DNA of 64,000 bases from Pseudomonas putida. Its GTDB lineage: Bacteria > Pseudomonadota > Gammaproteobacteria > Pseudomonadales > Pseudomonadaceae. The stretch is taken from NCBI RefSeq assembly GCF_028682455.1, contig NZ_JANHLD010000001.1, forward strand, positions 496,001 through 560,000, read 5' to 3'. Positions 51,201 to 59,306 of the stretch are shown in pieces. Each line of letters starts with the position of its first letter. Position 1 is the stretch's first letter. A program made the position numbers and the translations under genes. Under the pieces are notes generated by a model. That model was not told where the DNA came from. It saw only the letters and a list, made by a program, of their open reading frames with translations, and ran no database searches.

Positions 51201-52791
51201 CCGCAACCTGCGGGTGCTCAAGCCGTTTGGCCGGTTCCTGGAGCTGGGCAAGCGCGACTTCTACCAGAACACGCGAATTGGCCTGCGCCCGTTCCGCAAC
51301 AACATCAGCTACTTCGGCATTGATGCCGACCAGTTGATGAGCGAGCGCCCGGACCTGACCCGGCGCCTGTTCGCGCAGATGATGGAACTGTTCGAGCAGG
51401 GCATCCTGCACCCGTTGCCGTTCCGCGAGTTCGATGCCAACCAGGTGGTCGAGGCCTTCCGCTACATGCAGCAGGCGCGGCAGATCGGCAAGATCGTGGT
51501 CACCTACGGCAACCCGATCGAGCAACTGGTGGAGACCCGCCAGCAGCCGGTGGAGCAGCTGCAACTCAGTGGCGATGCCACCTACCTGGTCACCGGCGGC
51601 CTGGGCGGCTTCGGCCTGCGCACGGCGCAGTGGCTGGTGGACAAAGGCGCGCGGCACCTGGTGTTGCTGGGCCGCCGTGGCCCGGCCAGTGCCGAGGCCC
51701 AGCCCGCCCTGGCGGCATGGCAGGCCCAGGGCATCGATGTACAGGCCCTGGCCTGCGATATCACCGATGCACAGCAGCTGCGTGGCGTATTCGAGCGCAT
51801 CAACGCAAGCGCCTATCCATTGCGCGGCCTGGTGCACGCCGCCACGGTGATCGACGACAGCCTGATCCGCAATCTTGATGCCGAGCAGTTGCAGCGCGTG
51901 CTGGAACCCAAGGCCAAGGGTGCTCAATACCTGCACGAATTGACTCGTGAACTGGCGTTGGACTTCTTCGTGATGTTCTCGTCGGCCACCACCTTGTTCG
52001 GCAATCCGGGCCAGGCCAACTACGTAGCGGCCAACCATTGGCTCGAGGCTCTCGCCCGCCATCGCCGCAGCCTGGGGCTGGCGGCGACCGCCGTGCTTTG
52101 GGGTGCCATCGACGACGTGGGCTTTCTGGCCCGCAACGAACAGATCAAGGATGCCCTGCAAAGCCGTATGGGCGGTGCAGCACTGCGGGCTGACGTGGCG
52201 CTGGCGCACCTGGAGCAGATGCTGCTCAAGGGTGACGACGGTATCGGTGTGCTGGAGCTGGAATGGAAGGCCTTGTCGCGCTTCTTGCCGAGTGCGGCGA
52301 CACCGCGCTTTATCGAACTGGTCCGTGCCCACGGCGGCGAACAGGACGATGACAACGACGCCGAAGACATTCAGCGCATGCTCGCCGAGCTTGACGACGA
52401 ACAACTGCTGGAGCGTTTCGTCGAGCTGCTCAAGCACGAAGTCTGCGAAATTTTGCGCCTGCCGGCAGCGCGCCTGGACACCCAGCGCCCCTTGCAGGAA
52501 CTGGGGCTCGACTCGCTGATGAGTGTCGAGCTGGTCGTCGCGCTGGAAGAGCGTTTTGGCATTCGCCTGCCGGTGATGGAACTCAGCGAAAGCTCCAGCA
52601 TCGACAAACTCAGCGTGCGCATCCTCGAGCTGCTGCGCGGCGAAGCAGGGGCCAACGAAGCCTCGGCGCCTGCCGCCCTGGCCGAGAACGTGCTGGCTCG
52701 TCACGGCAGCGAACTGAGTCGTGAGCAGATCGCTGAACTTAACGCCGAGCTTGCCGATAACACTGCAGTCCCCAACCGTTTGATTGATTGA
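45268..52791 (+). CDS. Highly reducing iterative type I polyketide synthase (RkpA-like)
   Basis: Encodes 2507 residues from a TTG with SD AAAGGA seven bases upstream (MTKRRQVAIVGCSFRFPGST). Domains: KS about 8-430 (DTACSSS Cys174, EAHGTGT His309, His349); AT about 525-830 (GHSVGE Ser624, YAFHSP); DH about 895-1190 (His926, Asp1090); methyltransferase-like about 1300-1500 with degenerate VLELGFGG (near 1387); ER about 1755-2070 (LIHGAAGGVG); KR about 2105-2290 (VTGGLGGFG, Tyr2252); ACP (LGLDSLMS, Ser2416). No thioesterase, so the next gene, an alpha-oxoamine synthase, should release the acyl chain. Same architecture as rhizobial RkpA and fungal Fum1. Confidence 0.93.
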   Translation: MTKRRQVAIVGCSFRFPGSTTSSFWQNLMAGRDLVTQVDASRWDHSEFLHPDKANPATSYTFAAGTLGDVSAFDAGFFNISPREAAVMDPQQRMLLEMCWETFENAGVKPSSLRGSNCGVYLGIAAVEQAYRLVEDMASIDAATATGNTMSIAANRLSFFYDLRGPSMAIDTACSSSLVAFHQACQAIISGDIDQAVTGGISLHMHPFGFMIFAKASMLSRTGRCHSFDESGDGYARSEGGGLFLLKDYDQAVADGNPILAVVAASAVNTDGRKSSLTLPNADAQAALLKSAYAKAGIDPSQLDYLEAHGTGTAVGDPVETRAIGEALGQARGAGNPLPIGSVKSNLGHLEAASGVAGLMKALNCLIERKVPATIGIEELNPNIAFADLNLKVVTETHTLKPEGQLTVGINSFGFGGANAHVILQSPTPHTTAAAPTGARRLPLMLSAKDGNGLRATAERFADYLAAHPQANYYDVAYQAMFRRDAHPHRLLLISADPAEAAQALADYADDPSLSELSSVLEAGQALDKVQGPVFVYSGNGSQWQGMGSAMLGNPLFEAAVGEVDAIFQPLAGYSLRAELLGENGEDRYVHTEIAQPALFALQVAVTRVLAAQGFHPVAVIGHSVGEVAAAWACGALSLEDATRVIFHRSRLQGLTRGNGQMTAVGLSGEATAAVLVELGLDGQLVVAGENSARGATVAGSVEALSVLEEALAERQVFARRLGLDYAFHSPAMNPIEQQVIADLAHIQPRSGDIPFYSTVVGSALDGERLDSRYWWQNIRFPVLFQGAMDALVGQGFNLFVEVGPHPILRSYVTDALAQCELPGQVIATLLRKDNSPALLERCVAKLLIAGAEPDWQAYFPVAGNNLRLPNYAWQRDSFQLPVSAESFGVLQRERVHPLLGYPLTDRALAWENRLDTQLFPTLGDHKVGESVLFPGAGFTELALAVALLHQPGEFVDIEELEIHNPLLLGSEGSKKIRVNVEEADGTLRVTSRTLAQREEWVQHVVARLPGEARGVLLGGRAPALPQRPADFTAEQHLALTCAVGLNYGPAYQAVSAVWVEPARVLAQLSVPDAIADELATLHLHPALLDGAFQLITELLVSQPGSNKGLAFIPVKFGRIAFAKAGGVPCLAEVVQLKRTEHSLLVDFTLFDAAGDAVLFIKDARFRGVRLQRDRSGDIKRMAHVGVAAPGQAVPVLRDAMAGTPLVAHLQGLADEAVQARYLNEVEPLLEALCSSFVLDLIEQAGGQLSAEQVALWSQHEGVPGDYLATLLRHGLDDGSLSCDAGGTWQIVEAGERPASEEIWQELFKSYPEHFQIIHSVGRIGRHLLALLDGRQTLEQLLPRETSGANLARLVLGATGQQRLLAGVRETLAQRLAALPAGQRLRVLELGFGGPSFIETLYAGIDFDRVDYSYCVQEPELAQMLRDDCPALDIIGFDQLVDARGFDWVLMPTDLAALDSIGDALRQAASRLDPHGQLALLAQHPARWADFVFGAQADWWLAGPQQALSRQQRPSFWLHELQRHGLIPTHTLEALPGNACGSYLLLAEKASNSAAPAAEIAVQRWALLAEAGQGAAEQLAQALRGQGQQVSLLVPGDALALGQQLAALGQAPEQVVHLAGFDANLGLDGQGLRCMQAAALVQACESLGMAPQCWLLTRGAATHLYAGDNAANVDAIADAAFWGFGRTLANESASCKVRLLDLAFDAPIDSLLPALLQADAETEVAITADGQRYVPRLRVLRDQAQAVGDSDKRISLGFDLPGQLRNLRWEVREPRLPAPDELDIAVRATGLNFRDVMFALGLLSDEAIENGFSGPTLGFEFSGVVQGKGADVLGDFAPGDRVVGFGPCSFANRLVTNANAVARIPDGMSFEAAATIPSTFFTVYYALYYLARLEPGEKVLIHGAAGGVGIAAIQIAKWCGAEIYATAGSDEKRDFLRLLGVDKVFDSRSLAYADEVLAITGGRGVDVVLNSLAGEAINRNLRVLKPFGRFLELGKRDFYQNTRIGLRPFRNNISYFGIDADQLMSERPDLTRRLFAQMMELFEQGILHPLPFREFDANQVVEAFRYMQQARQIGKIVVTYGNPIEQLVETRQQPVEQLQLSGDATYLVTGGLGGFGLRTAQWLVDKGARHLVLLGRRGPASAEAQPALAAWQAQGIDVQALACDITDAQQLRGVFERINASAYPLRGLVHAATVIDDSLIRNLDAEQLQRVLEPKAKGAQYLHELTRELALDFFVMFSSATTLFGNPGQANYVAANHWLEALARHRRSLGLAATAVLWGAIDDVGFLARNEQIKDALQSRMGGAALRADVALAHLEQMLLKGDDGIGVLELEWKALSRFLPSAATPRFIELVRAHGGEQDDDNDAEDIQRMLAELDDEQLLERFVELLKHEVCEILRLPAARLDTQRPLQELGLDSLMSVELVVALEERFGIRLPVMELSESSSIDKLSVRILELLRGEAGANEASAPAALAENVLARHGSELSREQIAELNAELADNTAVPNRLID

Positions 52792-52802
52792 GTGAAAGTC
52801 CG

Positions 52803-54155
52803 ATGACTGCAAAAACGCCCACCGGCCTGGGTGCCGGTATCAAGCAGCGGTTGATCCAGCAAGCGCTGGAACGCCGTCGCAGCGAGGCGGGCGATACGGC
52901 CGGCGGCGCGACCCTGGAGCAAGCACAACAGGCCGCGCTGAAGGTGCCCGAGGCGTTCTACCGCTTCGACCAGCACCCCGGCTACCAGCAGTTGCGGGTG
53001 ATGCAGCAGAGCGCTGCACGCCTGGGCCTGGCCAATCCGTTCTTTCGTATGCACGAGGGCACGGCGGGCGCCGAAACCTGCATCGGCAGCCGCGAATACA
53101 TCAACTTTGCCAGCTACAACTACCTCGGCTACTCCGGTCACCCGGTGGTGGCCGAGGCGGCCAAGGCTGCGATTGATCGCTATGGCACCTCGGTGTCGGC
53201 CAGCCGCCCGGTGTCGGGTGACCGCCCGCTGCACCGTGAGCTGGAGCGTGAGTTGGCCAGCCTGTATGAGGTGGAAGACGCGGTGGTGTTCGTCAGTGGC
53301 CACGCCACCAACGTCACCACCATCGGCTACCTGTTCGGCCCGCGTGACCTGGTTCTGCATGATGAGCTGATCCACAACAGCGTGCTGCAGGGTATCCAGT
53401 TGTCCGGCGCGCGGCGCTTGAGCTTCGCTCATAACGACTGGCAAGCGCTGGATCGGATCCTGGCCGAGCAGCGCCAGCATTTCGAACGGGTGCTGGTGGT
53501 GGTCGAGGGCATCTACAGCATGGACGGCGATTATCCGGACCTGCCGCGTTTCGTCGAGCTCAAGCGCAAACACAAAGTCTTTTTGATGGTCGATGAGGCG
53601 CACTCACTGGGCGTGATGGGCGCGACCGGCAAAGGTATTCGCGAGCATTTCGGCCTGGCGGGCGATGACGTCGATATCTGGATGGGGACCTTGAGCAAGG
53701 CCCTGGCCAGTTGCGGCGGCTACATTGCCGGCAACACGGCGCTGGTCGAGCACCTTAAGTTTCTAGCCCCGGGGTTCCTGTACAGCGTCGGCATGCCGCC
53801 GTCGGTCACCGCGTCGGCGTTGGCGGCGCTCAAGTGCATGGCCCACGACCAAGAGCGGGTGCAGACCATGCAGGCCCGTGGCGAGTTGTTCCTGCGCCTG
53901 GCCAAGGCCGCCGGCCTCGACACTGCGACCAGCACCGGGCTTGCAGTGATACCGGTAATCACGGGTAGCTCGTTCAAGGCGGGACGGTTGTCCAGTGCGT
54001 TGTTCGAGCGCGGGATCAACGCGCAGCCGATCCTTTATCCGGCAGTACCGGAAAAGGCGGCGCGGGTGCGTTTCTTTGTGTCTTGCGAGCACACCGAAGA
54101 GCAGATCATCAGCACCGTGGCCATCGTCGCAGAAGAGATGGCCAGGCTTGCGTGA
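52803..54155 (+). CDS. Alpha-oxoamine synthase (AONS/serine palmitoyltransferase family; RkpG-like)
   Basis: Encodes 450 residues, a PLP fold type I enzyme that condenses an acyl thioester with an amino acid with loss of CO2. Motifs: YINFASYNYLGYSGHP, RYGTSVSASRPVSGDRPLH, DEAHSLGVMG (Asp264, His267) and GTLSKALASCGGY (PLP-Lys299). An extra helical N-terminus of about 90 residues precedes the catalytic domain and may dock the PKS ACP. It starts 11 bases after the PKS stop, so it probably offloads the PKS chain as an amino-ketone. The amino acid substrate cannot be read from sequence. Confidence 0.93.
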   Translation: MTAKTPTGLGAGIKQRLIQQALERRRSEAGDTAGGATLEQAQQAALKVPEAFYRFDQHPGYQQLRVMQQSAARLGLANPFFRMHEGTAGAETCIGSREYINFASYNYLGYSGHPVVAEAAKAAIDRYGTSVSASRPVSGDRPLHRELERELASLYEVEDAVVFVSGHATNVTTIGYLFGPRDLVLHDELIHNSVLQGIQLSGARRLSFAHNDWQALDRILAEQRQHFERVLVVVEGIYSMDGDYPDLPRFVELKRKHKVFLMVDEAHSLGVMGATGKGIREHFGLAGDDVDIWMGTLSKALASCGGYIAGNTALVEHLKFLAPGFLYSVGMPPSVTASALAALKCMAHDQERVQTMQARGELFLRLAKAAGLDTATSTGLAVIPVITGSSFKAGRLSSALFERGINAQPILYPAVPEKAARVRFFVSCEHTEEQIISTVAIVAEEMARLA

Positions 54156-54165
54156 TTCAGGCGGC

Positions 54166-54976
54166 ATCTGAAGGGCAGGCTGCACTGGCCTCATCGCTGG
54201 CAAGACCAGCTCCCACAAGTACAGCGCAGACCTCAGGCTTTGCGCGGACCCTGTGGGGGCTTGCTTGCCAGCGATCGGCTGCACGGCGGGCGTAACCCCG
54301 GCGGTACCTGAAGGGCAGGCTGCACTGGCCTCATCGCCAGCAAGGCCATCACCCACTAATACACACAGACCTCAAGCTTTGTGCGAACCCTGTGGGAGCT
54401 GGCTTGCCAGCGATCAGCTGCACGGCGGGCGTAACCCAGGCGGCACCAGAAGGGCAGGCTGCACTGGCCTCATCGCTGGCAAGACCAGCTCCCACAGATA
54501 CAGCGCAGACCTCAAGCTTTGTGCGGACCCTGTGGGAGCTGGCTTGCCAGCGATCGGCTGCACGGCGGGCGTAACCCAGGCGGCACCAGAAGGGCAGGCT
54601 GCACTGGCCTCATCGCTGGCAAGACCAGCTCCCACAGATACAGCACAGACCTCAAGCTTTGCGCGGACCCTGTGGGGGCTTGCTTGCCAGCGATCGGCTG
54701 CACGGCGGGCGTAACCCAGGCGGCACCAGAAGGTCAGGCTGCAGTGGCCTCATCGCTGGCAAGACCAGCTCCCACAGATACAGCACAGACCTCAAGCTTT
54801 GCGTGGACCCTGTGGGGGCTTGCTTGCCAGCGATCGGCTGCACGGCGGGCGTAACCCAGGCGGCACCAGAAGGGCAGGCTGCACTGGCCTCATCGCTGGC
54901 AAGACCAGCTCCCACAGATACAGCGCAGACCTCAAGCTTTGCGCGGACCCTGTGGGAGCTGGCTTGCCAGCGATCG
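54166..54976. repeat. Six tandem 140-bp units each carrying two opposed REP sequences
   Basis: Units begin at about 54181, 54321, 54460, 54600, 54740 and 54880 (period 139-140). Each holds TCATCGCTGGCAAGACCAGC and, inverted, GAGCTGGCTTGCCAGCGATC, i.e. a BIME. Units 3-6 are nearly identical; 1 and 2 diverge. The array fills the space between the convergent PKS and capsule operons and abuts the RAYT gene that uses such REPs. Confidence 0.92.
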
Positions 54977-54988
54977 ATACTTCGGGAT

Positions 54989-55444
54989 TTAAAGCCATTC
55001 GGCATCCCAATGGGGATAATCACCAATGCCTTGTACCAACCCTGCGCGCAAGGGGTTGGCAACCAGGTAACGTGCAACGGCGCGCGGATCATCTTCTTGA
55101 CGTAATGCCCGGTCATGGAACCCTTGCTGCCATAACCTTCCTCGTCGTTTACAAGCTTTGTTCACGTCGAGAGTACTTCGCGATTTGACCCTGCGCATGA
55201 GGGTTTTCAGCGTCACTTGTCGCAACTCGACCAACCAGTGAAAGTGATCGGGCATGACGACCCATGCCAACGATTTTGCCTCATCCATCTGTTGTGCAAC
55301 TCGAAAATGATGGGCAATCAGGCGGGCCAGGTGAAAGTCTTCGAAAATGGGCGCTCGGTTTTCAACCACTGTTGTGAGCAGATAAAGCCTGCCTGGTTCT
55401 GATACGCGGCCACGGCGTAGGCGATGGGAGCTGGGACGGTCCAT
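54989..55444 (-). CDS. REP-associated tyrosine transposase (RAYT)
   Basis: Encodes 151 residues of the IS200-related Y1 family. HUH in VVMPDHFHWLVEL and catalytic Tyr in AVARYLVANPLRAGLV are present. ATG at 55444 has SD AGGAG; a longer frame to 55507 is less likely. It is flanked by REPs on both sides (array to 54976 and 55527-55550). RAYTs spread REP elements and are not normally mobile themselves. Confidence 0.92.
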   Translation of the reverse strand: MDRPSSHRLRRGRVSEPGRLYLLTTVVENRAPIFEDFHLARLIAHHFRVAQQMDEAKSLAWVVMPDHFHWLVELRQVTLKTLMRRVKSRSTLDVNKACKRRGRLWQQGFHDRALRQEDDPRAVARYLVANPLRAGLVQGIGDYPHWDAEWL

Positions 55445-55526
55445 GTCGATCTCCTGAAGTTGAAACTTCAAGGTAGATTCAAATGGTCGGACCTGTGGTT
55501 TGCTCACTTAACGGGATGTGTAATCA

Positions 55527-55550
55527 CATCGCTGGCAAGCCAGCCACAGG
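55527..55550. repeat. REP upstream of the RAYT gene
   Basis: CATCGCTGGCAAGCCAGCCA followed by CAGG, the same family as the array arms, on the other side of the RAYT gene. Confidence 0.75.
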
Positions 55551-55565
55551 TTTTGTGTGTGTCGG

Positions 55566-56609
55566 TCAGATATACGGCTTTTCGTAAGCGTTGAGCGCCT
55601 CGATAAAACGCCAGTGGCTGCGCTTGTCAAAACCCATCAATCGCTTGAGGCGGATGTCCCAGCGCATGTGATGGTTGGCGATCCAGGGCAGGGCGAACAG
55701 GTGTGCGCCGCGCCACGGAATGAACGGATTGCGCCGCAGGCTCGCGTAGATCTCCACCCGATGGCTCGGGCGCAAACTCGGACAGCGGGCATGAAAGCCC
55801 GAGGTGTCGGCTACCACCAGCGTATTGGCCGCAACCGAGAAGCGCCGCGGCATCGGCAGGCCGAGTTCGGCCAGTTCATGCTCGTGAATCCGGAACGACC
55901 CCTCGCGGTGCATCTGCTCCGGCGAGCGCGCCGCATCCAGGCTCTGGCGGTATTCCCAGGCCAGGCGCTGCGGCGTCAGGCGATGCGAGCCCGGCACATA
56001 GCTGAATGGCCCCTGGTCATCTTCCACGTCATCCAGGAACAACCACGCCTTGGCGGTCGGATGGAAGGTATCGGCATGCAGGCGGGTTTGCGGATCCTGC
56101 TCGGCATTCACGCCATCGATCACGATCGACTGCAGCTGATAAGTAATGCCGCCGGTGTTGGACGACGCATAGGCGATCAGGTCGCGTACACCGCGGTCGG
56201 CCACGAACGCGGCGCTGGCCGGGTGCTTTTCCAGTACATCCTGGTCCAGGCTCACACGGCGTGTCACGGCCTTGCCCTGGCGCATCTCCCAACCGGTGCT
56301 GCGCAGGTTGCCAAGCTCGGCGCGTAAGGCGGCGAACTGTTCGGCAGGCAAGGCGTTCTCGCGCACAAAGAAGCCCTGCTCTTCAAAGTGAGCCAGCTCG
56401 CCCGCATCCAGCCGTGGCGCCAGCGCCCGACGGCGCATCGCCGCCATGCCCATGGCCAGCTGGCGACGCTGCACGTGCAAGCCCAGGGCATTGAGCCGGG
56501 CGCTGCCCAGTACGGGATTGTTCTCGAATGACTTGGCGTGGGTCAGCAGTTGCAGGCAATGCCAGGGCAGCGCCGCATAACGGCCCAGATCCTTCAATGA
56601 TGCAGGCAT
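55566..56609 (-). CDS. Phytanoyl-CoA dioxygenase (PhyH) family protein
   Basis: Encodes 347 residues. Fe(II)/2-oxoglutarate dioxygenase core: TRLHADTFHPTAKAWLFLDD with HxD at His178/Asp180, GPFSYVPGSHRLTPQR, and distal His/Arg in RPSHRVEIYASLR. N-terminal helical part about 1-80. Likely hydroxylates the lipid made by the PKS pathway, as Fum3-type dioxygenases do in fumonisin synthesis. Last gene of the leftward operon, starting just after the KpsC stop. Confidence 0.85.
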   Translation of the reverse strand: MPASLKDLGRYAALPWHCLQLLTHAKSFENNPVLGSARLNALGLHVQRRQLAMGMAAMRRRALAPRLDAGELAHFEEQGFFVRENALPAEQFAALRAELGNLRSTGWEMRQGKAVTRRVSLDQDVLEKHPASAAFVADRGVRDLIAYASSNTGGITYQLQSIVIDGVNAEQDPQTRLHADTFHPTAKAWLFLDDVEDDQGPFSYVPGSHRLTPQRLAWEYRQSLDAARSPEQMHREGSFRIHEHELAELGLPMPRRFSVAANTLVVADTSGFHARCPSLRPSHRVEIYASLRRNPFIPWRGAHLFALPWIANHHMRWDIRLKRLMGFDKRSHWRFIEALNAYEKPYI

Positions 56610-56612
56610 GGT

Positions 56613-58728
56613 CTAATCCTTCAGTGGGGCCGGTGCACGGCCGCAGCCGAGCATGGTCCGGGTGTAATTGAGCAGCGGCAGCAGGCGTGGGTGCTGCGCC
56701 AAGTGCTGCGGGCGACGGTTCGACAGGCATGTCAGGGCATGCCAGGCATCGCAGGGCAAAGCGTGCTGGGGGTCGGCATAGCGCGCATAGCGCAACAGGG
56801 CGCCGGCTACCAACTCATCCAGGGTCAGGCGCCGGGTGCGGCGCGCGAAGGGCAGGTGGTCGTGGGTCAAGCCCCAACCCGCATAAAAGGGGGTGCCGTA
56901 GGTAGCCACGGTCAGGCCACGCAACAGCGCTTCAAAACCAGCAGTGGAACTGAGGGTATGCACTTCATCGATCTGATCGTAGAGGCTGGTGATATCGACG
57001 CCGCAAAGCACTTGATCGGCCAACCCGAGCTGGTTGTGGTCAGGTGCAAAGCCGCGACGCTTGCCGGCCTCTACATCCGGGTGGGGCTTGTAGACGATCC
57101 AGGCATCCGGAGCGTTAGCCCTCACATGGGCAAGCAGTGACAGGTTATCGCGCAGGCCGTCGGTGCAGTAGCGCAGCGAGGCGTCGTCTTCCACTTGCCC
57201 AGGGACCAGGATACGACGCTGGCCCGGGCGGGAGCGGACCTGATTGTCGGCGGCACTGTTGAGGTTGTACTTGCTCACGCGCCGGGCAACGATGCCTTCG
57301 CGCAGCCGGGCCGCTTCCCTCAATGTTTCGGTATCGAAGTCTGTATGTTCCAGCAGGTGTTCCAGGTCGCACGGGGCGCTGGTGTCGAAGTGCATACCGC
57401 TGCGGTCGAGCACCAGCGACAGCGCCGGCGCGTTCCGTACACCCAGGCCATTGGAGCGCAAAAAGCCATCCTCGACACGCCACACCGGTACGTCGGCAGC
57501 GGCGGCACGAGCTTTGAGATCAGCAGGTTCGCGCGCAGCCCAGACCAGTAGCTTGCCTTGCCTGGCGGCGATATCGGTTATCAGTGACGGGTTGTCTTGG
57601 GCGAAGGTCAGGCGCCCCAGCGGCTGCTGAAAAACGCCGGATGTTGTGCTGCTTATGGCGCTTGATCCCGAGCACGGTGATATCGCCGGCGAACTCTGCG
57701 TCTTGCGCTTTTTTACGTGCCAGTTGCCGGGCTACTGTCAGTGCATCGGTGAGCTGGCCAGTCAGCGGATCGACATAGCGGCAGTAGCGCACGTAGGCCG
57801 CCGCCACCAACTGCACCAGGTCAGGCCGTGCCTGGCGCCTGGGGATCGGCATGCGGTCGTCGGTCAGGCCCCAGCCTGCGTAGAACGGCAGCCCGAAACA
57901 GGTGACGGGCACCCCCTGGATCAGAGCTTCAAGCCCGGCCTGACTGGTCCCGATGTAGACCCGTCGGGCACGACGGGCCAGCGATGCCCATGACACTGGC
58001 CTGGCTTCCAGGGTGACGCCGCGCTGGGTGGCAGCGGCCAATAGGCAACTCGGCTTGTGTCCGCCCACGCAGTCGGGGTGAATACGTACTCGCACATCCG
58101 CATCCGGGTTCTCCGCCAGGGCGGCATCGAGCATGCGGACGTAATCGGCCTCGGTCAGGCCGCCGCCGGGAATCGAGTAGTCGCCAGCCGTCTGGTCCAC
58201 CACTAGCACCAGCGGGCGCTCGCGCCCCAAGGTATCCGTTGGGTCCAGATCCGGGGCGTTGTTGTACTTGCCGATGCCGCTGCTGCGCATCAGCGCAATC
58301 AGTTGGGCAGCGCTGTCCAGTTCTGCCGCACTCAATTCCTCAGGCGCCTGGAGGATGTTTTCCAGCAGCGAGGGGCGGTCGGCCAGGTAGTGGATACCGA
58401 CGGGGTCGACCACCAGCGACATCGGTGTATCGCCTTCGATACCCAGGGACGAAGAGCGCAAAAAACCGTCTTCGATGGCAACGTAAGGCAAGCCCCAGCG
58501 CTGGCACAGCACCCGGGCTTGAGCGGAGGAGTCCTTATAGCCGATACCCGCGATAGCCTTCAGGCCCTTGGGCGCTTTTTGCCCGCGTCGCCACAACCAA
58601 TAGGGGGGGCCTTCAGGGCCGAGAAACTGCGGCAGGTGCAGCACCTTCCAGGCTACCCACTGCGACATCACACCAATCCAGCCGGGGCCTTCCACCAGCG
58701 CTTGCAGGTCAATCCTTGGGCCGTTCAC
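56613..58728 (-). pseudogene. kpsC: KpsC-type capsule beta-Kdo transferase, frameshifted
   Basis: Two tandem GT domains as in KpsC. First: YVAIEDGFLRSSSLGIEG, TSQAGLEALIQGVPVTCFGL, PFYAGWGLTDDRMP (57620-58728, GTG start). Second: WRVEDGFLRSNGLGVR, VHTLSSTAGFEALLRGLTVA, PFYAGWGLTHDHLPF (to 56613). The frame breaks at AAAAA 57630-57634 (plus); removing one base gives RRFQQPLGRLTFAQDNPSLI and one protein of about 705 residues, close to E. coli KpsC (675). Extends the poly-beta-Kdo linker on the lipid anchor. As printed it would be two fragments. Confidence 0.85.
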
Positions 58729-59303
58729 AAGGCAGGCTCCGCAAGCCGATGCATGCTGCGCACCGGTGGAAAGGGCACCCAGCGTTTGCGCAATAGATTA
58801 AAGCCGTTGTGCAGGTACAGGGCACGGGCCCGGTTGTTGTTCAGCGGCACTTCGAGAAAGACGTCTTTGAACCCTTCTGCGCCAGCGTGTGCACAACAGG
58901 CCTGCACCAGTGCAGAACCGATGCCACGGTTTCGGGCCGTCTTGCTTACGCGCAACCCGTACAGCAAAAACGAGTAGCGCCATTCTCGGTATTCACTCAA
59001 GCAGAATGCAGCGAATCGGACCCAGCCTAGAACCTTGCCAAATTCCTGGGCGAAGGGCTGCACGCGCAGGGCAAAGGGACCACGCAGATGATGCTTGAAC
59101 GCCACATAGCCCAGCGCCTTGCCTTCTTCCATGGCCAGCAGGACCCGGTCCCAGTTGATGCAGGTGCCGAGCAGGCGTTGGCGGCAATCGGTGTTGCCCA
59201 GCAGGAACGCCAGCGAGCCACGTCCTTCGGTTACCACGCGCTGCAGGGCCGGATCAGCGGTTTGCTCCGGCGCAAGGCTGGACCCCAGCACAATCGTCAC
59301 CAC
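58725..59303 (-). CDS. GNAT family N-acetyltransferase
   Basis: Encodes 192 residues from a GTG. LRVSKTARNRGIGSALVQAC is the acetyl-CoA pyrophosphate loop (R-N-R-G-I-G), VFLEVPLNNNRARALYLHNG the C-terminal strand and helix. Could N-acylate the amino group of the PKS-derived amino-alcohol, or an amino sugar. Stop overlaps the KpsC start (GTGA). Confidence 0.85.
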   Translation of the reverse strand: MVTIVLGSSLAPEQTADPALQRVVTEGRGSLAFLLGNTDCRQRLLGTCINWDRVLLAMEEGKALGYVAFKHHLRGPFALRVQPFAQEFGKVLGWVRFAAFCLSEYREWRYSFLLYGLRVSKTARNRGIGSALVQACCAHAGAEGFKDVFLEVPLNNNRARALYLHNGFNLLRKRWVPFPPVRSMHRLAEPAL

Positions 59304-59306
59304 GAT

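Noticed and set aside
54166..54976. Regular repeat array that could be taken for CRISPR
   Set aside because: The 140-bp period has no short constant repeat with variable spacers; whole units are nearly identical and contain REP palindromes; no cas genes.
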